From Neoechinorhynchus agilis (Eukaryota; Acanthocephala), in the NCBI GenBank assembly GCA_051530055.1, contig CM121343.1, forward strand, positions 2,914,001 through 2,978,000: a stretch of 64,000 nucleotides of DNA, written 5' to 3'. The notes beneath the pieces were generated by a model that saw only the letters and a program-made list of their open reading frames with translations, was not told the origin of the DNA and made no database searches. Numbering within the stretch: position 1 is the stretch's first letter; every line of letters starts with the position of its first letter. The translations under genes and the position numbers were made by a program. This document shows, one piece after another, positions 10,940-23,384 of the stretch.

Positions 10940-11605
10940 TAATTTCAGTTTCTCGTGACCTGGTGAACCGAACTCGATTGGCTTCAGTACCGACAAGAGA
11001 ATCTGGCGTTTGGCTCGACGCTCTCCTAATCGCTTCTGTGGATACCCTTCTCTCCGAAAAGATAGTAAAGTTTGCAGTGTCCCAGAGACTTGGGGTACCG
11101 ATGTGTACATTCCATCGCTACCGTGGAATCATCGGAACGCCATGGTCTCGTCTGTCGGCAATCAGACGGCACGCCGAAGTGAACGCAATTCTCTTAGTCG
11201 TGGTCTCAATACTGTGAATGCGTCCAACATTCTAGAATTGAGCAATCTTTGCGAACTCGATAGCACGCTAACAGCCAGCTACATAAAATTCGCCGTTATT
11301 AAACCAAGGGAGAAGAAACGCCACTGAGGATCGCAAAAAGACCGAATATAGGAGGAATCTTGGTCGAAATCATTATTTCGTTCCCTTTGGCGTCGAGCGA
11401 CTCGATCATTTGGCACCGCAGTGTAAGACCTCATGAAACAATTGTCGAAGAGATTGATACGAATCACTGGCGATTAGAGGGCATGAGCATTCCTCCCACA
11501 AAACATAAGCCTGGCTGTGCAACGGGACGAAACGCTGCATTTATCGCTTCGACCATTAGACCAATAAGTCAGCTGAGTGATCCAGGGCGGTGTCGTGAAT
11601 GATTG
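10940..11605 (+). mobile_element. Non-LTR retrotransposon C-terminal fragment
   Basis: Frame pieces show the conserved C-terminal order of a widespread animal LINE group: GVWLDALLIASVDTLL, then AVSQRLGVPMCTFHRYR, then RHAEVNAIL, then a TLTASYI motif and finally NHYFVPFGVERL and an ISLAVQRDET-like end. Several frameshifts separate the pieces, so it is non-functional. Related fragments in this window are at 13820-14410, 14740-14970, 38235-38560, 55239-55502 and 59438-59700. Confidence 0.65.
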
Positions 11606-13800
11606 TCCAAACATTTATCAGTTACGAAAGTTTTGAATGTCATGGGAGTCGTAAAATACTAAAGGGTATGCATGGGCGATAGGATATCAATCAAAGCTAT
11701 CGAAGATCGACGGGGAAGTGCATCTACCTGCGCGGGATAGGAGATTTCCCATGTTCATGTGAAATCAAATTAAGTTTTCTTTTTGAAATGGAAACTTGTG
11801 AAATGTCCACTTTGTGACTTGTCGATGCTGTTTTTGCTCAAAACGAGCATATCGTTTCTGTGAATCTTTCCACCGTTTTAATCGCTCATTTCCAATATTA
11901 AATAACCATTTTGTTTCCTCAAATATCGCTGTCAGAATAATACTGAATGACATGTTGAGCAGCATTCTTTGGTTAAGTTGTTGATTGAACGTCAAATTTT
12001 GTTAATTCTTTACCATATACAAGCTACTAAACATCACGTCGTTGTCCGTCGAAAGCAAAAGAATTAGTTAAACTTTTATATTAATTCAAAAGTGAATTAA
12101 TATGAACGTTTTAGCAATGCTTTACTAATGTGAGACTTTTACGCGTATAAGACTGCGCCCTCACAAACGACGAATTACTCATTTCATCTTTGCACTCATC
12201 TAAGTTCTGTATTCCTTGTCTGAACACCGGCCCCAATGTTAAACTCCATTTGATGAGGAATCCGGTCTTAAAAACGATGTTGGTCTTTAAATCAGTAACT
12301 TTCTTGATTTTACCATCGAGATCTATCCAAAAGTTCTTTACTTCTCGACGTAATCGATTTTTTTAAAGCGTAAGATTGAAAAATGTACACAGCTGAACCC
12401 AGTACTAAAAAAATTGAAGGCCCCTATCCGACACGATTATTTTCTTTGAACTATACGACTTATCGAAGGTGAAATCGCCGTCAAATAAAAAAGTATTTTC
12501 GTTAGATTTTGATAGCCGTTAATAGACTGATCGCTCAGTTGAAGTGGTTTAAACGCTTAAGAGCAATTTATTTTCTTCTTCCAAAGATTGACTGATTGGC
12601 CCTTTAAGGTTCTTGTCATTGTTGCGTTGCATTCCCCTCTTCGGCCCAAGAATTGTCAGAATTCTCCTATAACATCCTGCGATCCATTCGGTTAAAAGTG
12701 TCGCAACACACAAACTCACTAGCACCACCGAAAGTACCGAAGTAACATTTAGAACTAAAGATATAACGAATCTTTACTGCCTCTCATCCAGACGTCTTAC
12801 CTCTTTGCCTTTCTATTCCATGTAGAGGTGTCTCTTCGAAGCCTTTAAAGAGTGATCGAAATTCACGTGCAAATGACGAAAAAAACGGATTTGGGATCAT
12901 GATTGATGATATACGCGAGCATCTACAGATTTGCTTTAGATTCCTGAACTAGCTCCGTGGTTTGAATTATCCCCGAAAATTGGTCATTATTTAAAAGGGA
13001 GGACACTTAAATTTCAATTAAACTTCTTCTGTGAGATTTGTGTGGATATAAGCATTGAGGAGGAAAATGTGAGTCATAAGACGTACAATAATGTCGTCAA
13101 TTGCTTTTAACACACAAAAACGACTGGATGCTGTGGCGTAGCTTCCATTTTCTGGCCTGATCACTTGAATTCACTTGTTGCTGCGGTGTTCAAACTCCAA
13201 TCAATCGATTTGCACGCTGTGCGCACACCGAGACAACCTAAAACAATCGATGGCTATAAATTAGATGGAAACTCTTGCATTGTTGGACAAAGAAAACTTC
13301 TATTGACAACAGTACAGTGCACTTTAGAAAGACGAATACAACTTAGTGGCTGTTACACAATCAATTGTGGTTGCCTTTCATTTGAAACAAAAAGTGTCAC
13401 CGTTTTCCGCCATATCCGGGTGCAATCGAGCCATCTACTTGGACGCTCAGATCTGCTTTCGTCCTTTTTGTCGACTGTTCGGCGTAATATCGGATCTCGT
13501 CGTTACGCTCAATGACAGAACAGATCCATCTAAGGCAACAGGAGGAGTAACTTTTTAACTGTACTTTGGATTTGATCCTTCATAAGGCGATCGCTCCCCA
13601 TTTGGTCCATGTAGCCATCAAAAGTAAGGACGAACTGAACCAAAAACTGTTTGACCTGAATTTAAGCACCAATTCATAACGAAAACTTCTCTTAAGGTTA
13701 CTCGGACGAATTTCATACCAACGCTGGAATAACTTTGCCATTTTTTTCATTTTAAGTTTTTAACTTTTCTAGGTTTTACAATAATAAAGTACAAAACGTG
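11606..13800. other. Gene-free stretch with a dispersed repeat
   Basis: Bases about 11775-11850 match the reverse complement of 22870-22930 (a shared AAACAGCATCGACAAGT block). The frame 13165-13515 is the longest here but has no recognisable domain and no convincing splice pattern. Nothing else is supported. Confidence 0.45.
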
Positions 13801-13809
13801 CAATCACCA

Positions 13810-14415
13810 CCGTCCGCAAAATTGAAGCTTCTCTCCTTCCTCGGTTGTCGCTATCACGCTAGCAGCATTGCCTCGTTGTACTTCGAGCGAGATATTTTGT
13901 CGCAGGAATACACCTTCTAGTGCGTCGCCGGTCATTTCTCTAAATTTCTTCGGGAGATCCTGAAGCAGAGTGCCGAGCTGCCAAGCGCTCCGTACGTCTC
14001 TACTTCGAAGGGGACAAAATAGTGGGCCCTCGCTAAATCTCTATATTTTCGTACCTTTCTCATTTCCGCTGCACTGGCTACACCTCCAGCGATTTCGAGA
14101 GAATAGGGAATGTTGCTTACTGCGAGGGAGGCGGCGTCCCAGAGAAGGCATTTGTCCTCCCGTCACGGAAAGGACAAAATTCCGTTTGGTCGACAACCGT
14201 CTAGTCGACAAAGGTGGGCGGGTTCCAGGATGATCGGGAAGTTCGCCGTTCTCAACGCCCGAGAAATTACGCTATTAATCTCAGAATGACGTGAGAACCT
14301 TCCTCCTGACCTTCTGCAGACGAGACCGTGTCGCCCGAAAGCATGAACCAAAGACCCACATCGACAGCGATTGGGCGTGCATATCGGGAGACCAAGTCTT
14401 AAGGATACTGCGATC
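13810..14415 (-). mobile_element. Non-LTR retrotransposon C-terminal fragment
   Basis: Reading the minus strand from about 14410, the peptide has HGLVCRRSGGRFSRH, then LEPAHLCRLDGCRPNG (the HGL..C..R..RH, LEP-x-GL-x-R-x-DG-x-RPDG signature of LINE C-termini). After a frame change it has RKVRKYRDLARAHYFVPFEV and GALGSSAL. The 3' part, a CTTCTCTCCTTCCTCGG block, recurs at 18870 and 56885. Broken by frameshifts. Confidence 0.7.
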
Positions 14416-14734
14416 CTACCATTTTACGGAGGTTAGCAGTTTCCTGCATAAGAGCAGGGACTAGATTGTTTGCGGACTTTCTTGGGAGGGACTGTGACGG
14501 CATGGAAAACAAAAACGGCCCCATCCCGGTAAAATTCGCCGTAAATGGCGGGATCGCATTTGATTAAATTGAGATCCCTTTTTCGCGGCCATCCATGGGT
14601 TAACTCTACTTTCTTGATAAGGAGTTTCGCAGTGAGGGCATGAATAGCAGGGAATCAATAGATTTCTTTTCATCTGCTGACCTTAGATTATTGGATGTTA
14701 CTCCTTCCTTATAATATTTATTAGCTGCAACGCA

Positions 14735-14970
14735 ACTGCGATGGGCGTGCATATCGGGAGACCAAGTTTTAAGGACACTGCGATCCTCGTTACCTCATCA
14801 AGGAGAAGAGTTCCCACAGATGCCAGAGGAACAGCCTCCAATTCTCGTGTCGAAACTCCCAACAATCTAAATAAGACGACCCCAACGCGAGAACCGGAAA
14901 GTAGAGAGCTGTGAGCTCTCGCGACAAGAGGTCCGTCCCAGATCGACTGTCTGAGACCATTCACGGGAAC
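14735..14970 (-). mobile_element. Second fragment of the same LINE group
   Basis: Minus-strand frame with LASVGTLLLDEVTRIAVSLK followed by LGLPIC, preceded by ARAHSSLLSGSRVG. It shares the block GGGCGTGCATATCGGGAGAC with 14370-14392, so it overlaps the neighbouring fragment in content and is a separate copy. Confidence 0.6.
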
Positions 14971-15700
14971 ATGGTTAGCGTCTGTCTGCTGGCACCAAAA
15001 ACACTGGTATTCCAGCTTCGAATTTCCAGAAGTTCTCAGTTTAAATAAAAAAGATGTGAATATGCCTCCACGTAAACTAAGGCCAATCGACGCAAATATT
15101 GGTTGTTAGAGCAAACAAATTCAAAATTTCTAAAAAACGTTGACTTTCGATCAATTCCTAAATAATAAGATGATTTAATCGCAAAGAGAACCTTTGGGTA
15201 ATTCCTAAATGCAGACAAGAAAAAAACATGCTATTAAAAGTTTAATCGATCGACTAAAATCACGAATTTAAACGTCTGCCGCTAATTCGTGATCCACGGT
15301 CCCGAAGAAAAGATTTTCGGTTCGCAACGTGCAACTTAGATTCATTTTCGATTTAAAATAATCGAATAAAATATGCGTCCGAGGCATTAATGCTTCCAAC
15401 GAACTCTTCCTCGGGCACTCAATAAATTCACGAAAGCTTGTAAATCTATTTTAAATCTCACAGATCAAATTTATACATTCTTTAATCACTTAAAAAATTC
15501 AGCAGACTCGATATGATTGTTCGGGACTAGGATATAAAATGAAAACTGCATAAATTGTAAAGCGGTTGTCCATAATTTGTTTTGATGAGGACCGGATAAT
15601 AGTAACACGTTTCACTTGTTAATCCAAAAAAGAATAGGACCAATGTATTCGTTTGGGTCCGCACAAAAATACCCGATTTCTGATAGGTTAAATGAATGTT
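14971..15700. other. AT-rich spacer, no gene seen
   Basis: Only short frames with no domain. It runs into the satellite at 15.7 kb. Confidence 0.4.
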
Positions 15701-15703
15701 GAT

Positions 15704-16905
15704 TATAGAGATGATTTTTACCGAATTGTTCTATAAATGATTTAGTCTTGCCCGACAAAGTGAACAAAAGATGATTTTTACGGAATAGTTCTATAAATGA
15801 ATTAGTCCTGTCCGACAAAGTGAAAAAAGGCCGATTTTAGTGGGTGAGAAAGGGTTTATCGTTTTTTAAAGATGATTTTTGCGGAATTTTTCTATAAATG
15901 AATTAGTCTTCTCCGACAAAGTGAACAAAAGATGATTTTTACGGAATTGTTCTATAAATGATTTATTCTTGTCCTGTAAAGTGAAAAAAAGGCCGATTTT
16001 AGTGGGTGAGAAAGGGTTTATCGTTTTTTAAAGATTATTTTTACGGAATTTTTCTACAAATGAATTAGTCTTGCCCGACAAAGTGAACAAAAGATGATTT
16101 TTACGGAATTGTTCTATAAATGATTTATTCTTGTCCAACAAAGTGAAAAAAGGCCGATTTTAGTGGGTGAGAAAGGGTTTATCGCTTTTTAAAGATGATT
16201 TTTGCGGAATTTTTCTATAAATGAATTAGTCTTGTTCGACAAAGTGAACAAAAGATGATTTTTACGGAATTGTTCTATAAATGATTTAGTCTTGTCCGAT
16301 AAAGTGAAAAAGGCGATTTTAGTGGGTGAGAAAGGGTTTATCGTTTTTTAAAGATGATTTTTGCGGAATTTTTCTATAAGTGAATTAGTCTTGCCCGACA
16401 AAGTGAACAAAAGATGATCTTTACGGAATTGTTCTATAAATGAATTAGTCTTATCCGACAAAGTGAACAAAAGATGATTTTAGTGGGTGAGAAAGGGTTT
16501 ATCGTTTTTTAAAGATGATTTTTGCGGAATTTTTCTACAAATGAATTAGTCTTGTCCGACAAAGTGAACAAAAGATGATTTTTACGGAATTTTTCTATAA
16601 ATGATTTATTCTTGTCCGATAAAGTGAACAAAAGCGATTTTAGTAGGTGAGAAAGGGTTTATCGTTTTTTAAAGATATTTTTACGGAATTTTTCTACAAA
16701 TGAATTAGTCTTGTCCGACAAAGTGAACAAAAGATGATTTTTACGGAATTTTTCTATAAATGATTTATTCTTGTCCGATAAAGTGAAAAAAAGCGATTTT
16801 AGTAGGTGAGAAAGGGTTTATCGGTTTTTAAAGATGATTTTTACGGAATTCTTCTATAAATGATTTAGTCTTGTCCGACAAAGTGAACAAAAGATGATTT
16901 TAGCC
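15704..16905. repeat. Satellite array, about 160-bp higher-order unit
   Basis: A sub-unit of about 64 bp (GATGATTTTTACGGAATT ... TTCTATAAATGA ... TCCGACAAAGTGAAC) alternates with a GTGGGTGAGAAAGGGTTTA segment, giving a composite period of about 158-163 bp repeated roughly seven times. Copies differ by scattered substitutions and small indels, so it is an older array than the 301-bp one at 41.5 kb. Confidence 0.9.
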
Positions 16906-17059
16906 GGTTCCACAACCGGCGATCACTCAAATACTTCGTGGAAACTCACTAATGAGTCCCATTTCCTCAGACAAACTCATAAAGGCGTATGATTCAGGGA
17001 AGTGATCCAAAGATTTCTGTATGATCTAAACACTTAATATCGGCAATCACCCCGAATGA

Positions 17060-18445
17060 TTGATTATGACGTTATATGTTATTCGTCATGCATACGAAAG
17101 AATGCCCCGTACTCTCTGCAAAGTGTTGCACCGAGCAAATTCTTCGATTTCTCCGATGCATTCGTATTTGCGTGATGAGTGCGTTTCATCAGCTAGTATT
17201 TATAATCGAAGGGTGATAGATTCCTTATATGCAAAATCGGTATCGTCAAAAGTGTTCGATCCATATACGGGTATCGTACACGTCCGACGGAGCAATCTAT
17301 GGCGTCATCAAAATGAGCGTAAAGTACCTGATAAACTTGACCAAGTATTTAGCTACGTCGTTTGCCCATACAGCGACAATTATTTTAACCCCAGGACGAA
17401 CTACAGAGCTTCTTCACTCAACAATCAATCGACTTTGACCGCTTACATTCCCGTAAATGCCGCTGCATCCGTATTGGCAGCTACGGCAGCGGCTAATGCG
17501 AATTCTGCAACGCCTACCGAGAACAGTTCCATCATTGACTCACATAACGAAACCTATAATCGGACGACAACCCAGGCCGATGAAATTTCGAAACAAGCCC
17601 AACAAACTAGTCAAATAAGTCATGAACTCTACATTCCGGGGGGAATATCTTATGAGGTCGTGAGATAATCCACCACTGTCCATACTGCAGTGCGCAGTAC
17701 AAATCGAAGGCTGGACTGAATTATCATCTAAAGAATCACCATTCAACAATGATTCAACATTCGACACTCGCTGCCAAACGTGTATCTCGTGGAGTTATGA
17801 ACGCAAAACACGGTGGGGCGGTAAAGCGCGTTAGAACCTCTACTGGATTCAATGGCAGAATGCTCGGTTGCAACACAGGTTTGATTGTTCCCATGCAAGC
17901 CTATTCTAAGACCGACAGCTCAACAATGACATGACTTTTACGGTGATCTCTTCCTAGAAATCTCATGTCTTACGGCGAATTCAATAATTCACGTACCAAA
18001 CACTCGTGACAACGACGCTGAACCTCTCAATCACCAATATATTGGAGGCGCACCCCAACAAGCTCGAAATGTGACCGTTACTGACTCTTTGTCGCCTCCG
18101 CCGCAGCCATCCAAAGTGGTCAGAAAATGTGACTATTGCACAGGGGACGAATTCGGAACCGAGCAACTCATTATCTGCTCACAATGTCAACGAGCTGGTC
18201 ATCCGTCATGTATGAAGTTCACTCCTTCAATGGCTGCTGCGATTAGAAAGTATGACTGGCAATGCCTTGATTGCAAGACTTGCTCAACTTGCGGAAAAGC
18301 TGGGTGTGATGATCAACTTTTGTTCTGTGATCGATGCGATAGAGGCCATCATACGTACTGTTTAGAACCAAAACTTACCCATGCCCCAAAAGACGAATGG
18401 ATGTGTGCTCAATGCCAAGCTCTACCATCTACAACGACCGACTAA
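17060..18445 (+). CDS. DPF/requiem-family double-PHD chromatin reader (3 exons)
   Basis: DPF (BAF45/d4) proteins are subunits of BAF chromatin-remodelling complexes that read acylated histone H3 tails. Suggested exons: 17060-17609, 17657-17878 and 17958-18445 (about 419 residues; vertebrate DPFs are about 390). The N-terminal Requiem domain is recognisable in exon 1 (YNRR, DPYTGIVHVRRSNLW). A C2H2 finger follows at about 191-212 (CPYC...YHLKNHH). Tandem PHD fingers lie at about 315-363 (CDYC...CSQC...H..C...CLDC) and 366-410 (CSTCGKAGCDDQLLFC...CDRGHHTYC...CAQC). Intron 2 (79 bp) has a good CAG/GTTTG donor. Intron 1 is the weak point: a change of frame is required near 17610-17657 but the splice signals are poor (a donor at 17619 also works), so a frameshift is an alternative. 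The start ATG is uncertain; MPRTL, 15 residues in, is possible. Confidence 0.85.
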
Positions 18446-19468
18446 TAGTGAATTAAAGCACTCATGTCTCCAAAATTAATTAAATAGCACCACTGAGTTT
18501 TGTTGTGATGCTGTTTCCGTTTATTGTACTCTTCAAGGGAAAATCCTTCGGAATGATAGAGTTGGAGCAGACGAAAAGGTCGCAGCCACACAGTTTCCAT
18601 CATATTCACAAAAATGCGCGTGCTAGTGCCATTTGCAACAACCTTCAAATGCTACAAGACTTTTCCGCTATGACAATTATCAAAATTTCGGACCTCGAAT
18701 AAAGGAAATTGTGCAAACGAAGCAACCGCAGCCGTCACATTAATCGGGAAATGGTCGTGGGCGCTGAATTTTAAAAATAGATTCAAAGTAACGCAACGAA
18801 ATAATCGACCCATGGACTCTAGTTGCCTAATGATGGCAAATAAAAAAGATAACTGTACTTCTTATTGGAGCTTCTCTCCTTCCTCGGCTGTCGCTATCAC
18901 GCTAAAAACAGAAATGAAATTTTTCCCAGGTATATTTTGGTTTTCTGAGGTGGGGTCGCCCAGGCAAACCAAATTTGGGCCGTAACAACAAGAAGGTTGA
19001 AAACTTCTAAATTGGTCGGCTTAGGCAGAGATGACCAAAAAAGACTTCGCCTGGCAGTTGGCGAAAAGGGAGAAGTACAAATGCTTTGATCCGTAGCTCC
19101 ACATTTTTAACCTCTCGCCATTAAGACAAGTGGTGCCTCTTTAACCAAGCACCGCGCAAGTTTTAACCAAGGTTGGAAAACCCAAGAACTCTGCGCAGCC
19201 AACTATCTCTATCAAAGAATAAGCTCTGCCATTCAGAAAGGGAATGCTTGGTACATCCTTGAAGCAACGGAAGTGAAAGATGTTCCTTCGTTCATATCGG
19301 AACTTTCTTAAATTACCTTTGGCTTTCAATAAAATATTTTTTATAAGCAATAATTCTAATTATATGCCCGGTACCTCACATATCGACATATTTTACAGGG
19401 GATATTTCGCGCGGAAGCCTCGCTTCATGAGTCATCAAAAAAGGTTGTTGATATTATCCTCGATCAGC
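18446..19468. other. Spacer with retrotransposon 3'-end scraps
   Basis: Bases about 18868-18905 repeat the CTTCTCTCCTTCCTCGG block found in the LINE fragments at 13.8 and 56.9 kb. A segment near 18535-18570 (AATCCTTCGG..GATAGAGTTGGAG) also recurs near 29570. No gene is supported. Confidence 0.45.
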
Positions 19469-19860
19469 CCACTTCTATTTAATATTTTCTTAGACGACCT
19501 CAAACCTCTCTCGTCTCACCGGCGATCTTACCCTCAGCACTCAATCACCACCCACCTCTCCCACTCCTTAACCTCTAACGAAATCATCCACATCAAAGAT
19601 TTCTGCACCAATCCCAAACTCCACCTCAATTTCTCTAAATGCTTCCCTCCCCTGAGCTTTGGCATCCTACGAGTTACCTCCCTCAGAATTCTAATTATCC
19701 AATTTCAATCAAATTTGAAATGGGACTCGCACATCACTCTCTCCATCAAGTACAACGCCTTTAAAATTTATCTCCAAATTTTAGTTCAGCTTTATTTTAC
19801 CCTCCCTCACCTACGGTTATCCCGTCATAAAAACCCGTCGCCTTTAAACGTTTCATAAAA
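19469..19860 (+). mobile_element. RT fragment, second copy
   Basis: Near-identical to 957-1320 and in the same orientation. It encodes SPLLFNIFLDDLK, then HLNFSKC and SNLKWDSHITLS, as in LINE reverse transcriptases. The frame here is longer and open to 19858, but the catalytic FADD box is missing, so it is inactive. Confidence 0.6.
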
Positions 19861-21068
19861 GAGCGTCTAAAATTTGCAAAACTGTCTTTCATAAAACAAA
19901 ATGCATCCTCCCTCAACCTCGCATCTCCCTATACCTACGCTCGATTTTCCTACTGCTCAATCCTTTCGGATATCACAACTTGAAATGAACCTGAGGAAAG
20001 ACTAACCTTACAAACTCTCCTGCAAACAATATCCGCCAAAAGGTGTTATTATTGTACTCGAGTTAAACAGTAGAAAACACCATTTTAGATGACTAATAAT
20101 GCGAGGCTTCGTCGCGAATAAAATACTTTCTATCTAGGATTATGATCGCCATATCTCAACCATTTTGCTGACTTTACAACTTTAAAAATAAACAACTAAT
20201 TATTGTTGTTGTTTTATGCCGTTTTAGGAGATTAAAAAGTAAATGAACCAAATCAGCGCCACAGTCATCCCTACGCTGGCGGTATGGCATATTCTAACCG
20301 CAAAATAAAGTGAGAAGGTTTTTTTCATGTCACCCATCAATAAAATGGCATGGAATTCACAAACGAGAGAAAAAATTAGAATGTTCACTTAAACTTTTTT
20401 GTAGCGAGTTGTCCTAGGCCACAACAAAATCCTGCTAACATTTTGGCGCGATTCGATTATGCTAAAAAACAACCGCTTGAAGACCGGACTTTTCCACTAC
20501 TTAGCTATTTTGGATTATTTGTTTCACGGAAGGAAATGTTCTACTCTGGGCACACCCCGTATTCATAAGTTGAGACCAGTTTGAAGAAAACGCAACAAAT
20601 GCGAGGATCTTATAGCACCACAGCTTTATTCTGGTTAATCGAGACAAATTAGACGCTTGACAGCTCGGTAATTCGTTCGGAAAAAGATCAATATGCGAAG
20701 GTATCTCGGCGACATACCGAGTGTTTTAATATAGTTAATCGAGATCTTTACGCGATGTTTAAAAAAATTAGAAGTTTTGGTAACGAAATTAGCAAAAATC
20801 GCGAAGCTGAAGGACAAAGCACGTATTTCCCGGAAAATACGCATTGCGGAATCGCCAAGTTCGTCGAAAATGTCTGAAGATAAACAATTAGCAGCTCGTT
20901 TTGTCTGCAGTGAATGTTAAATTACCTATTTGAAATACGTACGAGGAACACAGCGAGAGTCAGGAAGGAAATACCAACACTGATTTGATGATAACGTCGA
21001 GGAGATAAATTGATCCATCGAGCATTATATTAAAGAACCGTGTTCTCGTGTAATTAACGCAATTCTTT
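19861..21068. other. Spacer, no gene seen
   Basis: AT-rich with small frames only (for example 20635-20844 minus, 69 residues, no domain). Confidence 0.4.
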
Positions 21069-22508
21069 ATGGAAGCATTCCTTGTTTTCTGGGCGTACTT
21101 GATTGGAGCCATCGATCCATTCACTGTGAAGATGCCGGAATCTACGGACGTGGCACTACTTGATTGTTCAAAACACTCGGTGATTCCTAGCGGCGATTAT
21201 GAATGCTTACAACAAACCAGTGAAGTAAACTTCAGGAACCTTGTTGATCTGAGGCTTGGTAACACAAATGTATTTTTTCATGTACCACATTCTGGATTTC
21301 TGAGTCCGCTGTATATGTTGGAAAGACAGATACATGACAATCTTGATACTCAAACGCTCGAAAACGATTACAAAGTGCATCCTTCTTCAATGTAGATTCC
21401 ATTAGGCAGAAGTATGTACTCGATATACAACTCCTTTCCGCCACAAACAATGTAAACTGCAAAGCTTTTCCGCTCTTATTCCAATGGTTGAGATTATCTT
21501 AAGCGACGTGTCAGAAACCATAAAGTCCACGCCTTTTTTTCTCCTAAATAAGGTTCATAGCAAATATGTAGACGTCGCTGAAGATGTGAATATCGCGACT
21601 TTTGGCCAAAATAACAATCTCGAGTTTTATGTCAAATACGTCAATCTACTTGGTGGTATTATTGATCACATGGAAACGTATTTTGATCATTCCATTGTTA
21701 TCGAATTCACGTTTCACACCGTAAAGAGGTCAGACTTCACTTGTATATTCTTGTTCTTCAAATTATTCCTGTGTAGAAAGGTGATCTGCCCCACGCACAT
21801 TAAATCCCGAATACCTTGTTGAATTTCCAATCATTACCCAATCTCCAATACTGATCCCAAACCTTGGCTTACCAGTATTTCTAAGCTTAAGGAAGATAAG
21901 ACAAAGGAAATATTGATAGTAGCACAAACCATAGTCTTTAGAAAGCAACAATTGCCATTTCACCACCATGGTTTCATTTTTGTATATTTACTCAGAGTCC
22001 ATTAAGAATGAAATTTATCGTCGATATTTTTTAATGTTTTTTGGTTGGGGATTGCACCTAGAAGTCATCCTGAATAGATAAGGAAAGCATTTGCATCGGA
22101 TTTGGTTTGAATGGCGATAATTTGATCGAGTTTCAGGCACGCAGATTCGGTAGAACAAGCTTGGTATCGTTCGCGGAATACTTTAATGGAAACGATTTCG
22201 ACTTTGCATTGGGAAATAATTCATTGGGACACCACATTCGTCTCAAAAATATCGGTGCAGTATTACCGGATGCTGACGATATCGGGGAGGTACCGTGCAT
22301 ACGAAATACGAGAATTACACTGGCTCATAGATTCTCGGATCACAAAAGCAGTGCAGTTTCAATCGCCTTCCCGAAAAAACGAAACTTTACTCGAATCGAA
22401 TTGAAAAAGATTTCAGACGCAATCTGTCAATTCGTTTACCAAAGAAAGGAAATATTTGGCAGTACCGTCGTAGCCATGAAGTCAAATGCGTGGTCCATAT
22501 TTGACTAA
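21069..22508 (+). CDS. N-formylglutamate amidohydrolase-like secreted protein (multi-exon)
   Basis: Several frames together resemble the FGase fold. Exon 1 (from ATG 21069) begins with a signal-like hydrophobic stretch, then VFFHVPHSG, the conserved strand and zinc-site His motif. A second frame (about 21383-21470) has a segment similar to the SR-x-V-x-D-x-x-R motif. A third (about 21490-21735) has LNKVHSKYVDV followed by ATFG, like the NHLHRS-K-x-D segment, and VIEFTFHT where enzymes have a (I/L)-D-x-H-G-H zinc site. After an intron ending TTTCAG at about 22136, the last exon has a SLGHHI...GAVLPD segment and the C-terminus. Exon borders between 21370 and 21490 are unresolved. The HGH site looks altered, so catalysis is doubtful. 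The assignment rests on motif order only. Confidence 0.45.
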
Positions 22509-23384
22509 AAAATTTTTAATGAACGGAAAATTAATATGCACGGCTCAATACAAGAATAAGCTTCCGTAATAAATAATTGACACTTGGGCATTGTAATAAA
22601 TAGAATCTTTATTTTCGAGCTTTAGGTTTGTAGCCAGACTCCTTTGGAACCATCCTAAAAGCTCTACTTATATCCCGGGCGATTGTAAGAGGATTATGTT
22701 TCCGTGGACAGTCCGAAGGAGAGTTCTGGACATCAGATCGACAAAGCCCCAGAACTGCTCGCTACTTTAACGCACATTTAAGAAGCTGCAAGACGGCAAA
22801 AGTCTATTATTACAGAAGTCCGTTTAGGTGTCCATTTTCGAACATAAAACTTGATTATGTGGCTGGAGCAAAAACAGCATCGACAAGTTCCAAAGTGGAC
22901 ATTTCGCAAGTTTCAATTTCAAAAAACTTCATCGACGGAACTGAATTAAAAATTGTCCACGGTAAGCCTTTAAATAATTGGTCGAAACTTTACAGCTAAT
23001 TATAATCAAAAAATAAGCATTGCGGTGCAGCGGGGCAATGCGGCTAGCATTTTGGCCAGCGCCGATGAATAGGGGCGTCAAAGAAACTATAAATTATGTA
23101 TGCTTGAAAAAAATATAGATAATGAACAAATTCCCTTTAAACTTTGTAATAAAACGTGTTATTATTAAAAAAATTATAATAATTGATTTATTTGATACTA
23201 TTCGGCATAAAGGCCTACGTGAAGGGCTAAAATTATCAATTATTTGATAATTCGCTATAAAAAAGTTAAAATGATGAACATCTTTACAAATTGGTCGAAA
23301 CGTCAATCCGAAATTTTCTAATTTGCGTTTGTCTACGTCATCTGCCCCGAAAGAATCATAACGATGGAATGAATAGAAGGTCGC
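22509..23384. other. Spacer with two dispersed repeats
   Basis: Bases 22870-22930 match the reverse complement of 11775-11850. Bases about 23160-23270 (ATAATAATTGATTT ... GAATTCGCTATAAAAAAG-like) form an imperfect foldback related to 47105-47215 and 32722-32925. No gene is seen. Confidence 0.45.

Noticed and set aside
13165-13558. 116-aa frame as a gene
   Set aside because: No recognised domain, no second exon, and surrounded by retrotransposon debris; support is insufficient.
15704-16905. Regular repeats resembling a CRISPR array
   Set aside because: The whole unit repeats, with no unique spacers, in a eukaryotic genome; it is a satellite. The same holds for 36000-37295 and 49320-50585.
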